Assembly (NCBI RefSeq): GCF_018333235.1
Contig: NZ_BORP01000005.1
Location: 1-64,000, forward strand
DNA: 64,000 nucleotides
Source: Ornithinibacillus bavariensis
Lineage (GTDB): Bacteria; Bacillota; Bacilli; Bacillales; Amphibacillaceae
Direction: 5' to 3'
Shown: positions 16,882-24,926 of the stretch, in pieces
How the letters are laid out: each line of letters opens with the position of its first letter
How positions within the stretch are numbered: position 1 is the stretch's first letter
Position numbers and translations under genes: made by a program
Notes under the pieces: model-generated
What the model saw: the letters and a program-made list of their open reading frames with translations, nothing else
The model's database searches: none
Told to the model about the DNA's origin: nothing

Positions 16882-17700
16882 CTATACTCTATCTTCTATT
16901 TCATCAATAAATTGATTTATTAATTCCATATGAAATCCTTTCCGATACAAGCCTTCTTTCACTTTCATCTTTAATTCATAACCAAATTTCTTACCTTCAT
17001 ATTTACGTAAAAGCTTATCGCCTTGATAAACTAATGCTTCCCATTCATCCGTATCGTTTGCCTGATTTCTTAGTTGCATGATGACATCGCTTATTACAGG
17101 CTGTTCAAAGCCCTTTTGGATCAAGGTCATTTGCAGCTGTTGGAGCTGCTTTTTATAGGATTCCTTTTTACTTGTACCTATTTTTTTATTTACCCATTTC
17201 ATTGCTTTTTCAAATTGTGTATCATAGGTGTAAAGAGCTATAGCCTCATCAGCTATAACAGCAGAAACGCCTTTATCCATTAGTTCTCGTTTAACCAAAA
17301 GTGGCCCTTTGGATGAAGTATTGATCCGTGTTAGCGTAAAAGCCTCAGCAAATTGCTGATCATTCAAAAGTCCTTCCTTCGTTAAGCGTTCCATAATTAC
17401 TGCTATATGCTCTTCTTCTACTTCTTTTTGCTTTAGATAGTCGTACATTTCTTTACGAGAACGCATCCGGTAGCTTAAATAGTTTATGGCCAGAAGATAC
17501 GATTTCTGAATAGTATCCTGCTTAATAAGTTGTTCTATTGTAGCTTCATCTAATTCAAGACCTTTACGAAGTCCAAACTCCACCAGGATAGCTTCATCAA
17601 CACTGAATCCATAGGCATCGCTATCACCTTCAACTAGATAAACATTATATCGCTGTTTACTTTTTTTCTGTGTTGTAATACGGCTAATTTTCGCTGGCAA
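16882..17700 (-). CDS. recX: Recombination regulator RecX
   Basis: About 272 residues, the long Bacillus form of RecX, made of repeated three-helix modules (for example YRMRSRKEMYDYLKQK and LTKEGLLNDQQFAEAF). RecX binds the RecA filament and modulates it. The start is taken as TTG at 17700, six bases after GAGGTG; the GTG at 17709 would overlap that ribosome site. The counterpart in B. subtilis is YfhG, divergent from yfhF as here. Confidence 0.9.
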   Translation of the reverse strand: MPAKISRITTQKKSKQRYNVYLVEGDSDAYGFSVDEAILVEFGLRKGLELDEATIEQLIKQDTIQKSYLLAINYLSYRMRSRKEMYDYLKQKEVEEEHIAVIMERLTKEGLLNDQQFAEAFTLTRINTSSKGPLLVKRELMDKGVSAVIADEAIALYTYDTQFEKAMKWVNKKIGTSKKESYKKQLQQLQMTLIQKGFEQPVISDVIMQLRNQANDTDEWEALVYQGDKLLRKYEGKKFGYELKMKVKEGLYRKGFHMELINQFIDEIEDRV

Positions 17701-17768
17701 CTTCTTCACCTCTTTTACTCATCATAACATGATAAAAAGAAAAAAGTTCGAAAAAGTGAGGGATCCTT

Positions 17769-18653
17769 ATGAATTATCTATTAACTGGTGGAACTGGATT
17801 TGTCGGAAAACATCTCGTACAAAAACTAGTACAAAATGGCCACCAAGTATATATCTTAACCCGTACACCTGAAAAATTCCCCAATAAGCAAAATATCACT
17901 TACATCGGTTTTGAAAATTCTCTTCTTCTCCCGCCCATTCACGGTATCATTAATCTTGCTGGGGAAAGCCTGTATGGATACTGGACGAAAGAGAAGAAAC
18001 AAAGAATAAAATCGAGTCGTATCAAAATAACACAAAAACTAATTGACATAATGAATAATATGAAAGAAAAGCCAAACGTTTTTATTAGTGGTTCGGCTGT
18101 AGGCTTTTATGGTGTATCGGAAGAAAAGATTTTCACGGAAGCAACCAAAAAGCCAGGAAAGGATTTTTTAGCAGATGTCGTTGTCAATTGGGAAGAGACT
18201 GCCTTCCAGGCGAAACAGCTAGGAATCAGAACTGTTTACGCAAGGTTTGGAGTAATCCTTGGAAAGGATGGAGGTACCTTTCCATTAATGACTTTACCAA
18301 CTAAATTATTTTTTGGAGGTAGAATTGGTAGTGGAGAGCAATGGACGTCATGGGTTCATATAGAAGATGTCGTTCAGATGCTGTTATTTGCTCTACATAA
18401 TGATCAGTTATCTGGGGCTTACAATATAACTGCACCTTATCCAGTTCGTAATAAAGAGTTTAATCAGGTCCTAGCCAAAAGCCTTCATCGTCCATACTGG
18501 TTCCCAACACCAAATATATTCGTACGAATTGCCACTGGTGAAATGAGTCAACTTGTTTTGAATGGGCAGTATGTCTTACCAAAAAAAGCATTGGATTATG
18601 GCTATTCCTTTGCTTATCCTTCACTCGAGTTGGCATTAAAAGACCTATGTTAA
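17769..18653 (+). CDS. yfhF: TIGR01777 family epimerase/nucleotide-sugar-type oxidoreductase (YfhF)
   Basis: 294 residues of the extended SDR superfamily. The cofactor motif is TGGTGFVGKHL at the N-terminus, INLAGESL and FISGSAVGFYG follow, and the C-terminal DUF1731 part contains PYWFPTPNIFVRIATGEMSQLVLNGQ. Relatives are called SDR39U1 or YfhF; the substrate is unknown. It is divergent from recX with a 68-base gap. Confidence 0.88.
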   Translation: MNYLLTGGTGFVGKHLVQKLVQNGHQVYILTRTPEKFPNKQNITYIGFENSLLLPPIHGIINLAGESLYGYWTKEKKQRIKSSRIKITQKLIDIMNNMKEKPNVFISGSAVGFYGVSEEKIFTEATKKPGKDFLADVVVNWEETAFQAKQLGIRTVYARFGVILGKDGGTFPLMTLPTKLFFGGRIGSGEQWTSWVHIEDVVQMLLFALHNDQLSGAYNITAPYPVRNKEFNQVLAKSLHRPYWFPTPNIFVRIATGEMSQLVLNGQYVLPKKALDYGYSFAYPSLELALKDLC

Positions 18654-18739
18654 TATCTGTTAAAAAAATTCACAAATTTTGTCGAGATTTTTGTTAAAAA
18701 AGTTGTTCCCTTTTGGATTAAATCATAGTATTATATGTA

Positions 18740-18767
18740 TTGTTATAAATGAAAGTCAAAATATAAT
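18740..18767 (+). promoter_or_regulatory. Sigma-A promoter of the structured leader RNA
   Basis: -35 TTGTTA at 18740-18745 and -10 TATAAT at 18762-18767, spacer 16. Transcription should start near 18773, just at the first base of the structured segment. Confidence 0.6.
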
Positions 18768-18772
18768 AGGGA

Positions 18773-18922
18773 AGGCAAATGGTGCGCCACCAGTTAATCT
18801 GGTTCTAGTGGGTTCGATTCCCACCCCGAATTTTTGTTGATCTTAATAAAAATTCGCGGGTGGGGTCCTAAACTAGATTCCTTTTCTTAGAACACCCTCC
18901 TGCTTAAATAAGGAGGGTTTTT
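18773..18922 (+). ncRNA. Structured attenuator-like leader RNA with a tRNA T-arm mimic
   Basis: Several helices can be drawn. ACCAG (18789-18793) pairs with CTGGT (18799-18803). GTGGG/CCCAC (18808-18812 and 18820-18824) closes a TTCGATT loop, identical to a tRNA T-arm. CCCACCC plus CGAATTTTT (18820-18835) pairs with 18848-18864 apart from one bulged C. The terminator is ACCCTCCT/AGGAGGGT (18894-18901 and 18911-18918) before a T run. The T-arm and the long helix share CCCAC and exclude each other. GGGTG at 18858-18862 can also pair with CACCC at 18893-18897 and break the terminator. I do not recognise the family. Confidence 0.6.
18894..18922 (+). terminator. Intrinsic terminator that also hides the GNAT ribosome site
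   Basis: An 8-bp perfect stem with a 9-base loop and a five-T tail. The 3' arm, AAGGAGGG, is the only ribosome binding site for the gene starting at 18925, seven bases further on. The hairpin can therefore block both transcription and translation. Confidence 0.8.
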
Positions 18923-18924
18923 CT

Positions 18925-19479
18925 ATGCTAAAAAGACGTGAGTTGTGTGAGGTCCCGGTATTATTTGAGTTGATGTCACACCCTGAAGTCTTTCCTTTCG
19001 TTAGACATAAAGCAGCAACTAGTGATGAATTCTACTTTATCACCAAGAAAACTATAGAAGCAGAAGAATCTGGGAGATTAATATCAAGAACAATAGTTGA
19101 CGAATACCAACAACCAATAGGGACAATTAATTTATTTGATATAGAAAATAATTATGGCTTTTTAGCAACATGGATTGGCCAGCCTTATTTTGGAAAAGGA
19201 TATAATCGACTGGCAAAGGAACAGTTTTTCGACGAGTTATTTTTAGAATATGGTATCGAGACCATCTTCATGAAAGTAAGAAAAACCAACATCCGCTCCA
19301 CTAAAGCCGTCCTTAAACTTCCTTACGTTGCCTTAGCCAACACTATTTATCCAGATATTTATACAAAAGTAAATGATAGAGAAGAAATTTATGATATTTT
19401 TGCAATTTCACAAGAGCATTATCTTTCCTATAGACAATTTGCAATTATCGACGCAAATGCAGATGGTGAGGTTGTTTAA
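18925..19479 (+). CDS. GNAT-family N-acetyltransferase
   Basis: 184 residues resembling RimJ/RimL-type acetyltransferases. The acetyl-CoA region is WIGQPYFGKGYNRLAKEQFFDELF (about 92-115), and KVRKTNIRSTKAVLKL follows as in ribosomal-protein and spermidine acetyltransferases. The first helix contains LMSHPEVFPFVRHKAATSDEF. The acceptor substrate is unknown. Expression appears to be gated by the upstream RNA, which is unusual for a GNAT gene. yfhE lies 57 bases downstream and may share the transcript. Confidence 0.82.
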   Translation: MLKRRELCEVPVLFELMSHPEVFPFVRHKAATSDEFYFITKKTIEAEESGRLISRTIVDEYQQPIGTINLFDIENNYGFLATWIGQPYFGKGYNRLAKEQFFDELFLEYGIETIFMKVRKTNIRSTKAVLKLPYVALANTIYPDIYTKVNDREEIYDIFAISQEHYLSYRQFAIIDANADGEVV

Positions 19480-19536
19480 ATTTGTATAAAAATTCCTAAG
19501 TTGGTTATCCTAAGCATTAAAAAGCGAGGGATGACC

Positions 19537-19653
19537 ATGCCTAAGGAAAAGCGTGAAATAAGGGATAAATATTTAAACAAAACCCAAGAAGTACTATATC
19601 AAAAAGAGTTTAAACGTGCTGACCGTGCAAGACATCAAGGAGATCGAGGCTAA
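19537..19653 (+). CDS. yfhE: YfhE family small protein
   Basis: 38 residues, highly basic: KTQEVLYQKEFKRADRARHQ is the family core, matching B. subtilis YfhE. Function is unknown; it lies beside yfhF/recX in both organisms. The start is the ATG at 19537, six bases after GAGGG; the ATG at 19531 is out of frame. A short hairpin and T run follow at 19652-19674. Confidence 0.8.
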   Translation: MPKEKREIRDKYLNKTQEVLYQKEFKRADRARHQGDRG

Positions 19654-19730
19654 CCGCTTCGGTCTTTTTTTATTGTCTATAAAAAAACTAGATAATTTTA
19701 ATTGAGCAACTTACCACCTCCTACTTCATG

Positions 19731-19841
19731 TTATTCACATAGTATTGTTGATATCTATTCACATACGCTTGTTGATAATGTGGATAATCAATATATATTC
19801 CTTTCCTTTAGTAAACAACTTGTGGACAAAGCTGTTGATAA
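19731..19841. promoter_or_regulatory. DnaA-box cluster
   Basis: Two exact DnaA boxes (TTATNCACA) occur: TTATTCACA at 19731-19739 and, on the minus strand, TTATCCACA at 19779-19787. Four one-mismatch boxes lie among and beside them: 19755-19763, 19770-19778, 19821-19829 and 19833-19841. That is six boxes in 111 bp of intergenic DNA. DnaA-box clusters away from oriC are known in B. subtilis, where they limit initiation or tie genes to DnaA. Confidence 0.65.
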
Positions 19842-19868
19842 AGTACGTTTCACTTCAAAATACTTTTC

Positions 19869-19921
19869 ATTGACAGATTTGTTCCATCTGTTATACTATA
19901 AATATAACAGATGGAACAAAA
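19869..19921 (+). promoter_or_regulatory. Promoter and 18-bp palindromic operator of the GntR/ABC operon
   Basis: -35 TTGACA at 19869-19874 and -10 TATACT at 19891-19896, spacer 16. A perfect inverted repeat, TTTGTTCCATCTGTTATA at 19878-19895 and its complement at 19903-19920, spans the spacer, the -10 and the start region. It abuts the ribosome site, so a bound repressor would cover the whole promoter. This fits autorepression by the first gene. Confidence 0.85.
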
Positions 19922-19936
19922 GGAGTGTGCTGCAAT

Positions 19937-20329
19937 GTGCTTATAAACCTTGACTTTGAAGCAAATGAGCCTATTTATCAGCAATTAACTAACCAAATAA
20001 TTGATGGAATTGCACGAAAGGAGTTAAAGCCTGGTGAAGGCTTACCGTCTGTTCGATCCCTTGCAGCTGATATCGGTATCAATCTTCATACAGTGAATAA
20101 GGCTTACCAGCAATTAAAACAAGAAGGTTTTATCCTCATTCACCGTCAAAAAGGGGTCGTTATTAATCCAGATGGAGTGCCCAAGGCTGACGAGTCCTAC
20201 CGTGCACAACTACAAAAAAAATTACGACCAATCATTGCTGAGTCAATTTGTCGTGATGTAGATGAACTCGAGTTTTTAGAGCTCTGCCAATCGATTTATA
20301 ACTCATACAAGGGAGGGACTACCTCATGA
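19937..20329 (+). CDS. GntR-family repressor, YtrA subfamily
   Basis: 130 residues: a winged helix-turn-helix (EPIYQQLTNQIIDGI, GEGLPSVRSLAADIGINLHTVNKAYQQL) and a short helical tail of about 40 residues, as in YtrA-type regulators of ABC transporter operons. I place the start at GTG 19937 (MLINLDFEANEPIY), about 11 bases after AGGAG. A longer frame beginning at GTG 19925 would start inside that ribosome site. It overlaps the next gene by four bases. Confidence 0.9.
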   Translation: MLINLDFEANEPIYQQLTNQIIDGIARKELKPGEGLPSVRSLAADIGINLHTVNKAYQQLKQEGFILIHRQKGVVINPDGVPKADESYRAQLQKKLRPIIAESICRDVDELEFLELCQSIYNSYKGGTTS

Positions 20330-21426
20330 ACAATATCATTTTACTAACAGTATTGTTACCAATATTTATCTCGACTATCTTTATTCCGTACTGGACTAGG
20401 AGAACTGAAAGCTTTGGAATCACTATTCCTGAAGAGATTTATTATACGGATAGGTTAAAAAAAATGCGCAAGCAATTTGTGATTTTTTCCGCAGTTGCAA
20501 GCGTAATACTTACCTTATTATTTTTTATCGTCATTTCCATAAATGATATAAACGATGAAATATTTGCCATTTATTTCAGCTCTCTTATTGGGCTATATCT
20601 AATCGCTCATTTTTCCATTTATTATTATTTTCACCGCAAGATGAAAAAATTAAAGCAACAAGAGAAGTGGGGAAGTGATAAACCGCAGCAGGTATTTATA
20701 GACACTGAGTTTAGAAGACAACGACTTAATCATTCTAATCTTTGGTTTGTTATCCCTTTTCTTATTTCATTTGCTACCATTGCCGTATCATTCAAGTTTT
20801 ACGATCATATTCCAAACCAGTTTCCTGTGCAATATAATTTTTCTGGTGAAGTAACGAATTGGGTTACAAAATCGCCACGAACAGTACTGGCTCTACCAAT
20901 TATCCAGCTATATTTAATTCTATTATTTATGCTTTTGAATACAATGATTGCGAAAGCAAAGCAACAAATCCATGCTGAAAGACCAGTGGAATCTATGCAG
21001 CAAAATATAATTTTTAGAAGAAGATGGTCCATATTCTTAATAGGGACTGGAATCGGAACTTCCTTACTTCTAACATTAACCCAATTTTTTATTGTTTTCT
21101 CAATAAACCCAACGGTTATATCGTACATTTCAATAATCTTTACTTTTATACTAGTTGTCTGGGCTATAATTTTGTCGATCACAACAGGGCAAGGTGGTAG
21201 CCGAGTGAAAATCGCAAAAGGCAATAGTGGGGAAATCATCAATCGAGATGACGATAAGCATTGGAAATTAGGGGTTATCTATTTTAATCCAAATGACCCA
21301 GCAATATTCTTAGAGAAACGTTTTGGGGTCGGCTGGACAATTAATTTAGCAAGACCTCTTGCTTGGATTATATTTATCGTTCTAATTGGAACGTTAATTG
21401 CAATTCCTTATTTATTAGGAGTTTAA
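20326..21426 (+). CDS. DUF1648 / DUF5808 membrane protein
   Basis: 366 residues with about seven to eight membrane helices. The middle contains the DUF1648 signature (YDHIPNQFPVQYNFSGEVTNW). The C-terminal DUF5808-like stretch HWKLGVIYFNPNDPAIFLEKRFGVGWTINLARP is typical of proteins paired with GntR regulators. DUF1648 is also found in SdpI-type immunity proteins. Its role is probably in envelope stress or export with the downstream ABC transporter; that is inference from the operon. Confidence 0.82.
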   Translation: MNNIILLTVLLPIFISTIFIPYWTRRTESFGITIPEEIYYTDRLKKMRKQFVIFSAVASVILTLLFFIVISINDINDEIFAIYFSSLIGLYLIAHFSIYYYFHRKMKKLKQQEKWGSDKPQQVFIDTEFRRQRLNHSNLWFVIPFLISFATIAVSFKFYDHIPNQFPVQYNFSGEVTNWVTKSPRTVLALPIIQLYLILLFMLLNTMIAKAKQQIHAERPVESMQQNIIFRRRWSIFLIGTGIGTSLLLTLTQFFIVFSINPTVISYISIIFTFILVVWAIILSITTGQGGSRVKIAKGNSGEIINRDDDKHWKLGVIYFNPNDPAIFLEKRFGVGWTINLARPLAWIIFIVLIGTLIAIPYLLGV

Positions 21427-21447
21427 AATGAAAGGAGATACCATTAA

Positions 21448-21639
21448 ATGGAGACTATAAATTGGGCTTTACTTGCACCCTTACTAATTATTGAATTCCT
21501 TTTGCTAATTGTTGCAATCGTTGACCTGATAAAGGTTAAAGAGACGAATGGACCTAAATGGATGTGGGCTTTAATTATAATAGTGATAAGCATTATTGGT
21601 CCGGTCCTTTACTTTATTTTTGGAAGGAGACAGCGCTAA
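21448..21639 (+). CDS. Small PLDc_N-domain membrane protein (YxlE-like)
   Basis: 63 residues with two membrane helices (about 6-28 and 38-58) and the PLD-nuclease N-terminal domain pattern GPKWMWALIIIVISIIGPVLYFIFGRR. B. subtilis YxlE, in the sigY operon, has the same form. It precedes an ABC pair there too (YxlF and YxlG). GAAAGGAG 12 bases ahead of the ATG supports the start. Its stop codon overlaps the next ATG (TAATG). Confidence 0.82.
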   Translation: METINWALLAPLLIIEFLLLIVAIVDLIKVKETNGPKWMWALIIIVISIIGPVLYFIFGRRQR

Positions 21640-22553
21640 TGGTTGCTTTACTAACGGTAGAAAAACTAACAAAAAAATATGGTACAAAAACGATCGTTGA
21701 TCAGATAAGCTTTAAATTTGGTCACCACAAATGTGTAGCTTTAATCGGACCAAACGGGGCTGGTAAGACGACTACACTTCGTACGTTGGCTGGTCTACTG
21801 CGACCCACCGAGGGTACTATTCAATTTGAATCACAAGCCAAAAATCAGGATATCCGTTCGTGGATTGGTTATTTACCACAGTATCCATCCTTCCATTCTT
21901 GGATGACTGGAAAAGAGTTTTTAACCTATAGTGGAAGACTAGCAAAACTTACAAAAATAGAAGCAGCTACAAGAGCTATAGAGCTATTAAAGGTAGTTGG
22001 AATTTCTGAAGAGGCCAGTAATGAGCGTATTTCAAGGTATTCCGGTGGAATGAAACAGCGACTTGGCATAGCTCAAGCAATTATTCATAAACCAAAATTA
22101 TTAATACTTGATGAGCCTGTTGCCTCTTTAGATCCAATTGGTAGAAGAGAAGTGCTTGTTCTAATGGAGCAGTTAAAACAAGAAATGACCATCCTTTTCT
22201 CGACACATATTTTAAATGATGCGGAAGAAGTTAGTGATGAACTTTTACTATTAAACAAGGGAAAAATAATTGAGTCTGGCTCACTTCAGGACTTACAAAA
22301 AAAGTATCAAACAACTGTAATAAAGCTAGAAATAGACGATAGTGTAGATATTTATCAGGAAAAAATTAATGCGCTTGAATCCGTAGCTAATACAAAGATT
22401 GAGCGGGGTGCTCTATTTATTTCTACTGTAGATTTGAAGATAGCACGCGAAGAAATTTTAACTCTAGCAGCGAAGGAACACTGGCCAATAACAACATTTT
22501 CAATTAATCGCGCTTCATTAGAAGATATGTTTATGAGGGTGGTGAATAACTAA
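21639..22553 (+). CDS. ABC transporter ATP-binding protein (YxlF-like)
   Basis: 304 residues. Walker A is GPNGAGKTT, the signature is YSGGMKQRLGIAQ and Walker B is LLILDEPVASLDP. The H-loop is in FSTHIL. The C-terminal 85 residues are the accessory domain common in drug and bacteriocin exporters. The start is set by translational coupling to the previous gene with GGAAGGAG upstream; the frame is open earlier but overlaps that gene. It pairs with the following permease. Confidence 0.92.
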   Translation: MVALLTVEKLTKKYGTKTIVDQISFKFGHHKCVALIGPNGAGKTTTLRTLAGLLRPTEGTIQFESQAKNQDIRSWIGYLPQYPSFHSWMTGKEFLTYSGRLAKLTKIEAATRAIELLKVVGISEEASNERISRYSGGMKQRLGIAQAIIHKPKLLILDEPVASLDPIGRREVLVLMEQLKQEMTILFSTHILNDAEEVSDELLLLNKGKIIESGSLQDLQKKYQTTVIKLEIDDSVDIYQEKINALESVANTKIERGALFISTVDLKIAREEILTLAAKEHWPITTFSINRASLEDMFMRVVNN

Positions 22554-23329
22554 TGCAATGGTCTACATTATTTCAAAAGGAATTACTAGAGAATTGGAGA
22601 AACAAAAAATGGATTTGGGTTCCGCTTGTTATTATTTTACTATCTATCATGGACCCAATAACGAATTATTTCCTGCCGCAAATAATTGAATCAGTAGGCG
22701 GTATGCCTGATGGAACAGTATTTGAACTACCTGATTTTTCACCCTCTGAGGTGATTATGATGAGTCTATCACAGCTTAGTAGCTTAGGCGTATTAGTTAT
22801 TGTCTTACTTTCCATGGGAACGATTAGTGGAGAACGGAAAAGTGGTGTATCTGAACTAATTTTAGTGAAACCCGTTTCCTATAGTAATTATATTACATCA
22901 AAGTGGCTGTCTCTACTTTTACTTGTCTGGCTATCTCTTTTCCTAGGCTTATTAATGAGCTGGTACTATACAAATATTCTATATGGGACCTTATCCTTCG
23001 TCGATTTCACTAAGGTGTTTTTCTTCTATGGAATATGGCTTACATTAGTTGTATCACTCAGTATTTTTTATAATTCAATTTTTAAATCCTCCGGTTTAGT
23101 AGCATTTTTTACGATATTGACCATTATGATCATGAGCATTATTACGAAAATTTTTCACCATGTTCTGGACTGGAGCCCGAATAATCTATCAATCTACATC
23201 CAGGAAATGCTAACTGCAGAAAAAATTAACGGCGATCTTTGGGCGACTTCAGGTGTTGCGTTGGCTATTTCAGTGCTGTTGGTACTAGTCTCAATACAAA
23301 TGTTTAAACGAAAAGAAATGGCAGGTTAA
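22553..23329 (+). CDS. ABC transporter permease (YxlG-like)
   Basis: 258 residues with six membrane helices, an extracytoplasmic loop after the first, and the ABC-2 phrase LGVLVIVLLSMGTISGERKSGVSELILVKPVSY. It starts inside the stop codon of the ATPase gene. With that ATPase it forms an exporter of the ABC-2 type, likely for an antimicrobial or envelope-active compound judging from YtrA and YxlFG relatives. Confidence 0.87.
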   Translation: MQWSTLFQKELLENWRNKKWIWVPLVIILLSIMDPITNYFLPQIIESVGGMPDGTVFELPDFSPSEVIMMSLSQLSSLGVLVIVLLSMGTISGERKSGVSELILVKPVSYSNYITSKWLSLLLLVWLSLFLGLLMSWYYTNILYGTLSFVDFTKVFFFYGIWLTLVVSLSIFYNSIFKSSGLVAFFTILTIMIMSIITKIFHHVLDWSPNNLSIYIQEMLTAEKINGDLWATSGVALAISVLLVLVSIQMFKRKEMAG

Positions 23330-23330
23330 T

Positions 23331-23367
23331 AATAAGCAGACTGGAAAGGCTATCCAGTCTGCTTATT
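23331..23367. terminator. Bidirectional terminator between two convergent ABC operons
   Basis: AATAAGCAGACTGGA (23331-23345) pairs perfectly with TCCAGTCTGCTTATT (23353-23367). Confidence 0.92.
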
Positions 23368-24069
23368 TTAATTACGCTTCTCAATGGTAACTCTTCGAAC
23401 AAATACAAAGGAGAATAAGTATAGTACTACACCTACTCCGAGGAGCTCAATAAAGAATACCATATCTAATTCTTTTGAAACACTGATGATAAATTCAAAA
23501 ATCCACCCTTTTGCAATCCCAATGAGGAAAACGATAGCTAGAGTTCCAGCTACAATTCCACCACCAGCAAGACCATATTTATAAAATAATAAGCCCATAA
23601 TAAACATAAATGCAAGGAGGAAAAACATTAAGCTAGTATCGATAAGAACACGGTTTAACCAGTTGTCTTCTACTAACATTGCTGGGTGTAGAAATTTAAA
23701 GTTATCGAGCACAGTACTTTTCGTAAGGAAAAGTACAATCTCCTGAATCGTATTAGCCACTAACGCTTTTACAAGAGCTACACCAAGAAAAAATATACCT
23801 AAACTAATAAATAAATTTTTACGAGTTGCTCCTATTTTTATTGCAAATGGAATCGTTTCCTTTACCGTCAAAAATCCTAAGATGATGCAGTAGATGTAAA
23901 TAGCGAATGGAAATCCAAATGTAAAAGCTCCATCTTCAATTCCGAGAAGATAGTATGAAAATGCTAATGATACAATTAAAACAAGTAATAGAATTGACCA
24001 AAAAATGAGTAGGGAGTGACGAATATCAGTGATGTAAAAATAGAGTAAACCCTTTATTTGTTTATTCAT
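23368..24069 (-). CDS. ABC transporter permease (second GntR operon)
   Basis: 233 residues with six predicted membrane helices, no signal peptide and no conserved catalytic motif. The first helix (LLIFWSILLLVLIVSLAFSYYL) and the charged loop IKIGATRKNLFIS resemble the small ABC-2 permeases that follow GntR/ATPase pairs in Firmicutes. It starts two bases after the ATPase gene stops. Confidence 0.8.
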   Translation of the reverse strand: MNKQIKGLLYFYITDIRHSLLIFWSILLLVLIVSLAFSYYLLGIEDGAFTFGFPFAIYIYCIILGFLTVKETIPFAIKIGATRKNLFISLGIFFLGVALVKALVANTIQEIVLFLTKSTVLDNFKFLHPAMLVEDNWLNRVLIDTSLMFFLLAFMFIMGLLFYKYGLAGGGIVAGTLAIVFLIGIAKGWIFEFIISVSKELDMVFFIELLGVGVVLYLFSFVFVRRVTIEKRN

Positions 24070-24071
24070 GA

Positions 24072-24926
24072 TTATGCCCCCTTCCTTTCTGTTAAATAAA
24101 TCATAAGATCTTGAATAGGTACACCTTCAACCGTAAGACCCGATACCTTTGCCTCTTCCATATTTCCAAAAACATATGCGGTCATCATACCCGCAAGTTG
24201 CTTCGTAGTAATTACCTCTTTATTTTGAATAAAGGCTTTCACCTGCTCGAGAGACCCTGATACTGCATAAGACCTCTTTCGTAATACATCAGCATCCTCT
24301 TGCAGGGCTAATTTTCCTTCTTGTAATATGATAACCTCTTCAAACATTAAGCTAACCTCATCAATAAGATGTGTAGAAAATATAATCGTTCGCGGCTCAT
24401 CTTCAAACTCTTCTAATAAGATATTATAAAACTTCTTCCGTGCTGCGGCATCCAGACCAATGTATGGCTCGTCAAAAACCGTTATTGGCGCCTTACTAGC
24501 GAGTCCGACAATAATTCCAAGTGCAGATTCCATCCCTTTGGATAATGTTTTCACCTTTGCCTTTGGATTAAGATTGTATTCCTTCACTAATGTATCTGCT
24601 AGTTTTTGATCCCAGGATGGATAGAAATAAGAATTAATTTTTAAGATGTTTTTCATGGTTAAATCTTTTTTAAAATTATTCCCCTCTTTGATTAAACAAA
24701 CTGACTCTGTCAATGATTGATTGTCAAAAGGATTTTCTCCGTCTATTAAAATTTCACCATCACTAGCTAAAATCTGTCCTGCTAGGATTTCCATAAAGGT
24801 TGTTTTACCTGCACCATTCCGCCCTAGCAACCCATATATCTTCGGCTCATCAAGTTGAAAGGTTAGGCTATTTAATGCTAATTTTTCCCCATACTTCTTC
24901 GTTATATTTTTTACTTCAATCTTCAT
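24072..24926 (-). CDS. ABC transporter ATP-binding protein (second GntR operon)
   Basis: 284 residues. Walker A is GRNGAGKTT. The signature is the degenerate LSKGMES. Walker B is ITVFDEPYIGLD, with FSTHLI after it. The form resembles YtrB/YhcG-type ATPases. Its first 11 bases overlap the GntR gene, so the three genes are one operon. Confidence 0.9.
   Translation of the reverse strand: MKIEVKNITKKYGEKLALNSLTFQLDEPKIYGLLGRNGAGKTTFMEILAGQILASDGEILIDGENPFDNQSLTESVCLIKEGNNFKKDLTMKNILKINSYFYPSWDQKLADTLVKEYNLNPKAKVKTLSKGMESALGIIVGLASKAPITVFDEPYIGLDAAARKKFYNILLEEFEDEPRTIIFSTHLIDEVSLMFEEVIILQEGKLALQEDADVLRKRSYAVSGSLEQVKAFIQNKEVITTKQLAGMMTAYVFGNMEEAKVSGLTVEGVPIQDLMIYLTERKGA

Noticed and set aside
18808-18835. 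A tRNA gene, suggested by the T-arm sequence
   Set aside because: No matching 5' acceptor strand, D-arm or anticodon arm lies upstream. The acceptor-side sequence pairs downstream instead.
18850-18870. T-box antiterminator motif, suggested by GGGTGG
   Set aside because: The following bases do not match the T-box ACCGCG, and there is no specifier stem in the preceding 120 bases.
19702-19953. 83-residue plus-strand frame
   Set aside because: It crosses the DnaA-box cluster, the promoter and the palindromic operator, has no ribosome site and no recognisable sequence.
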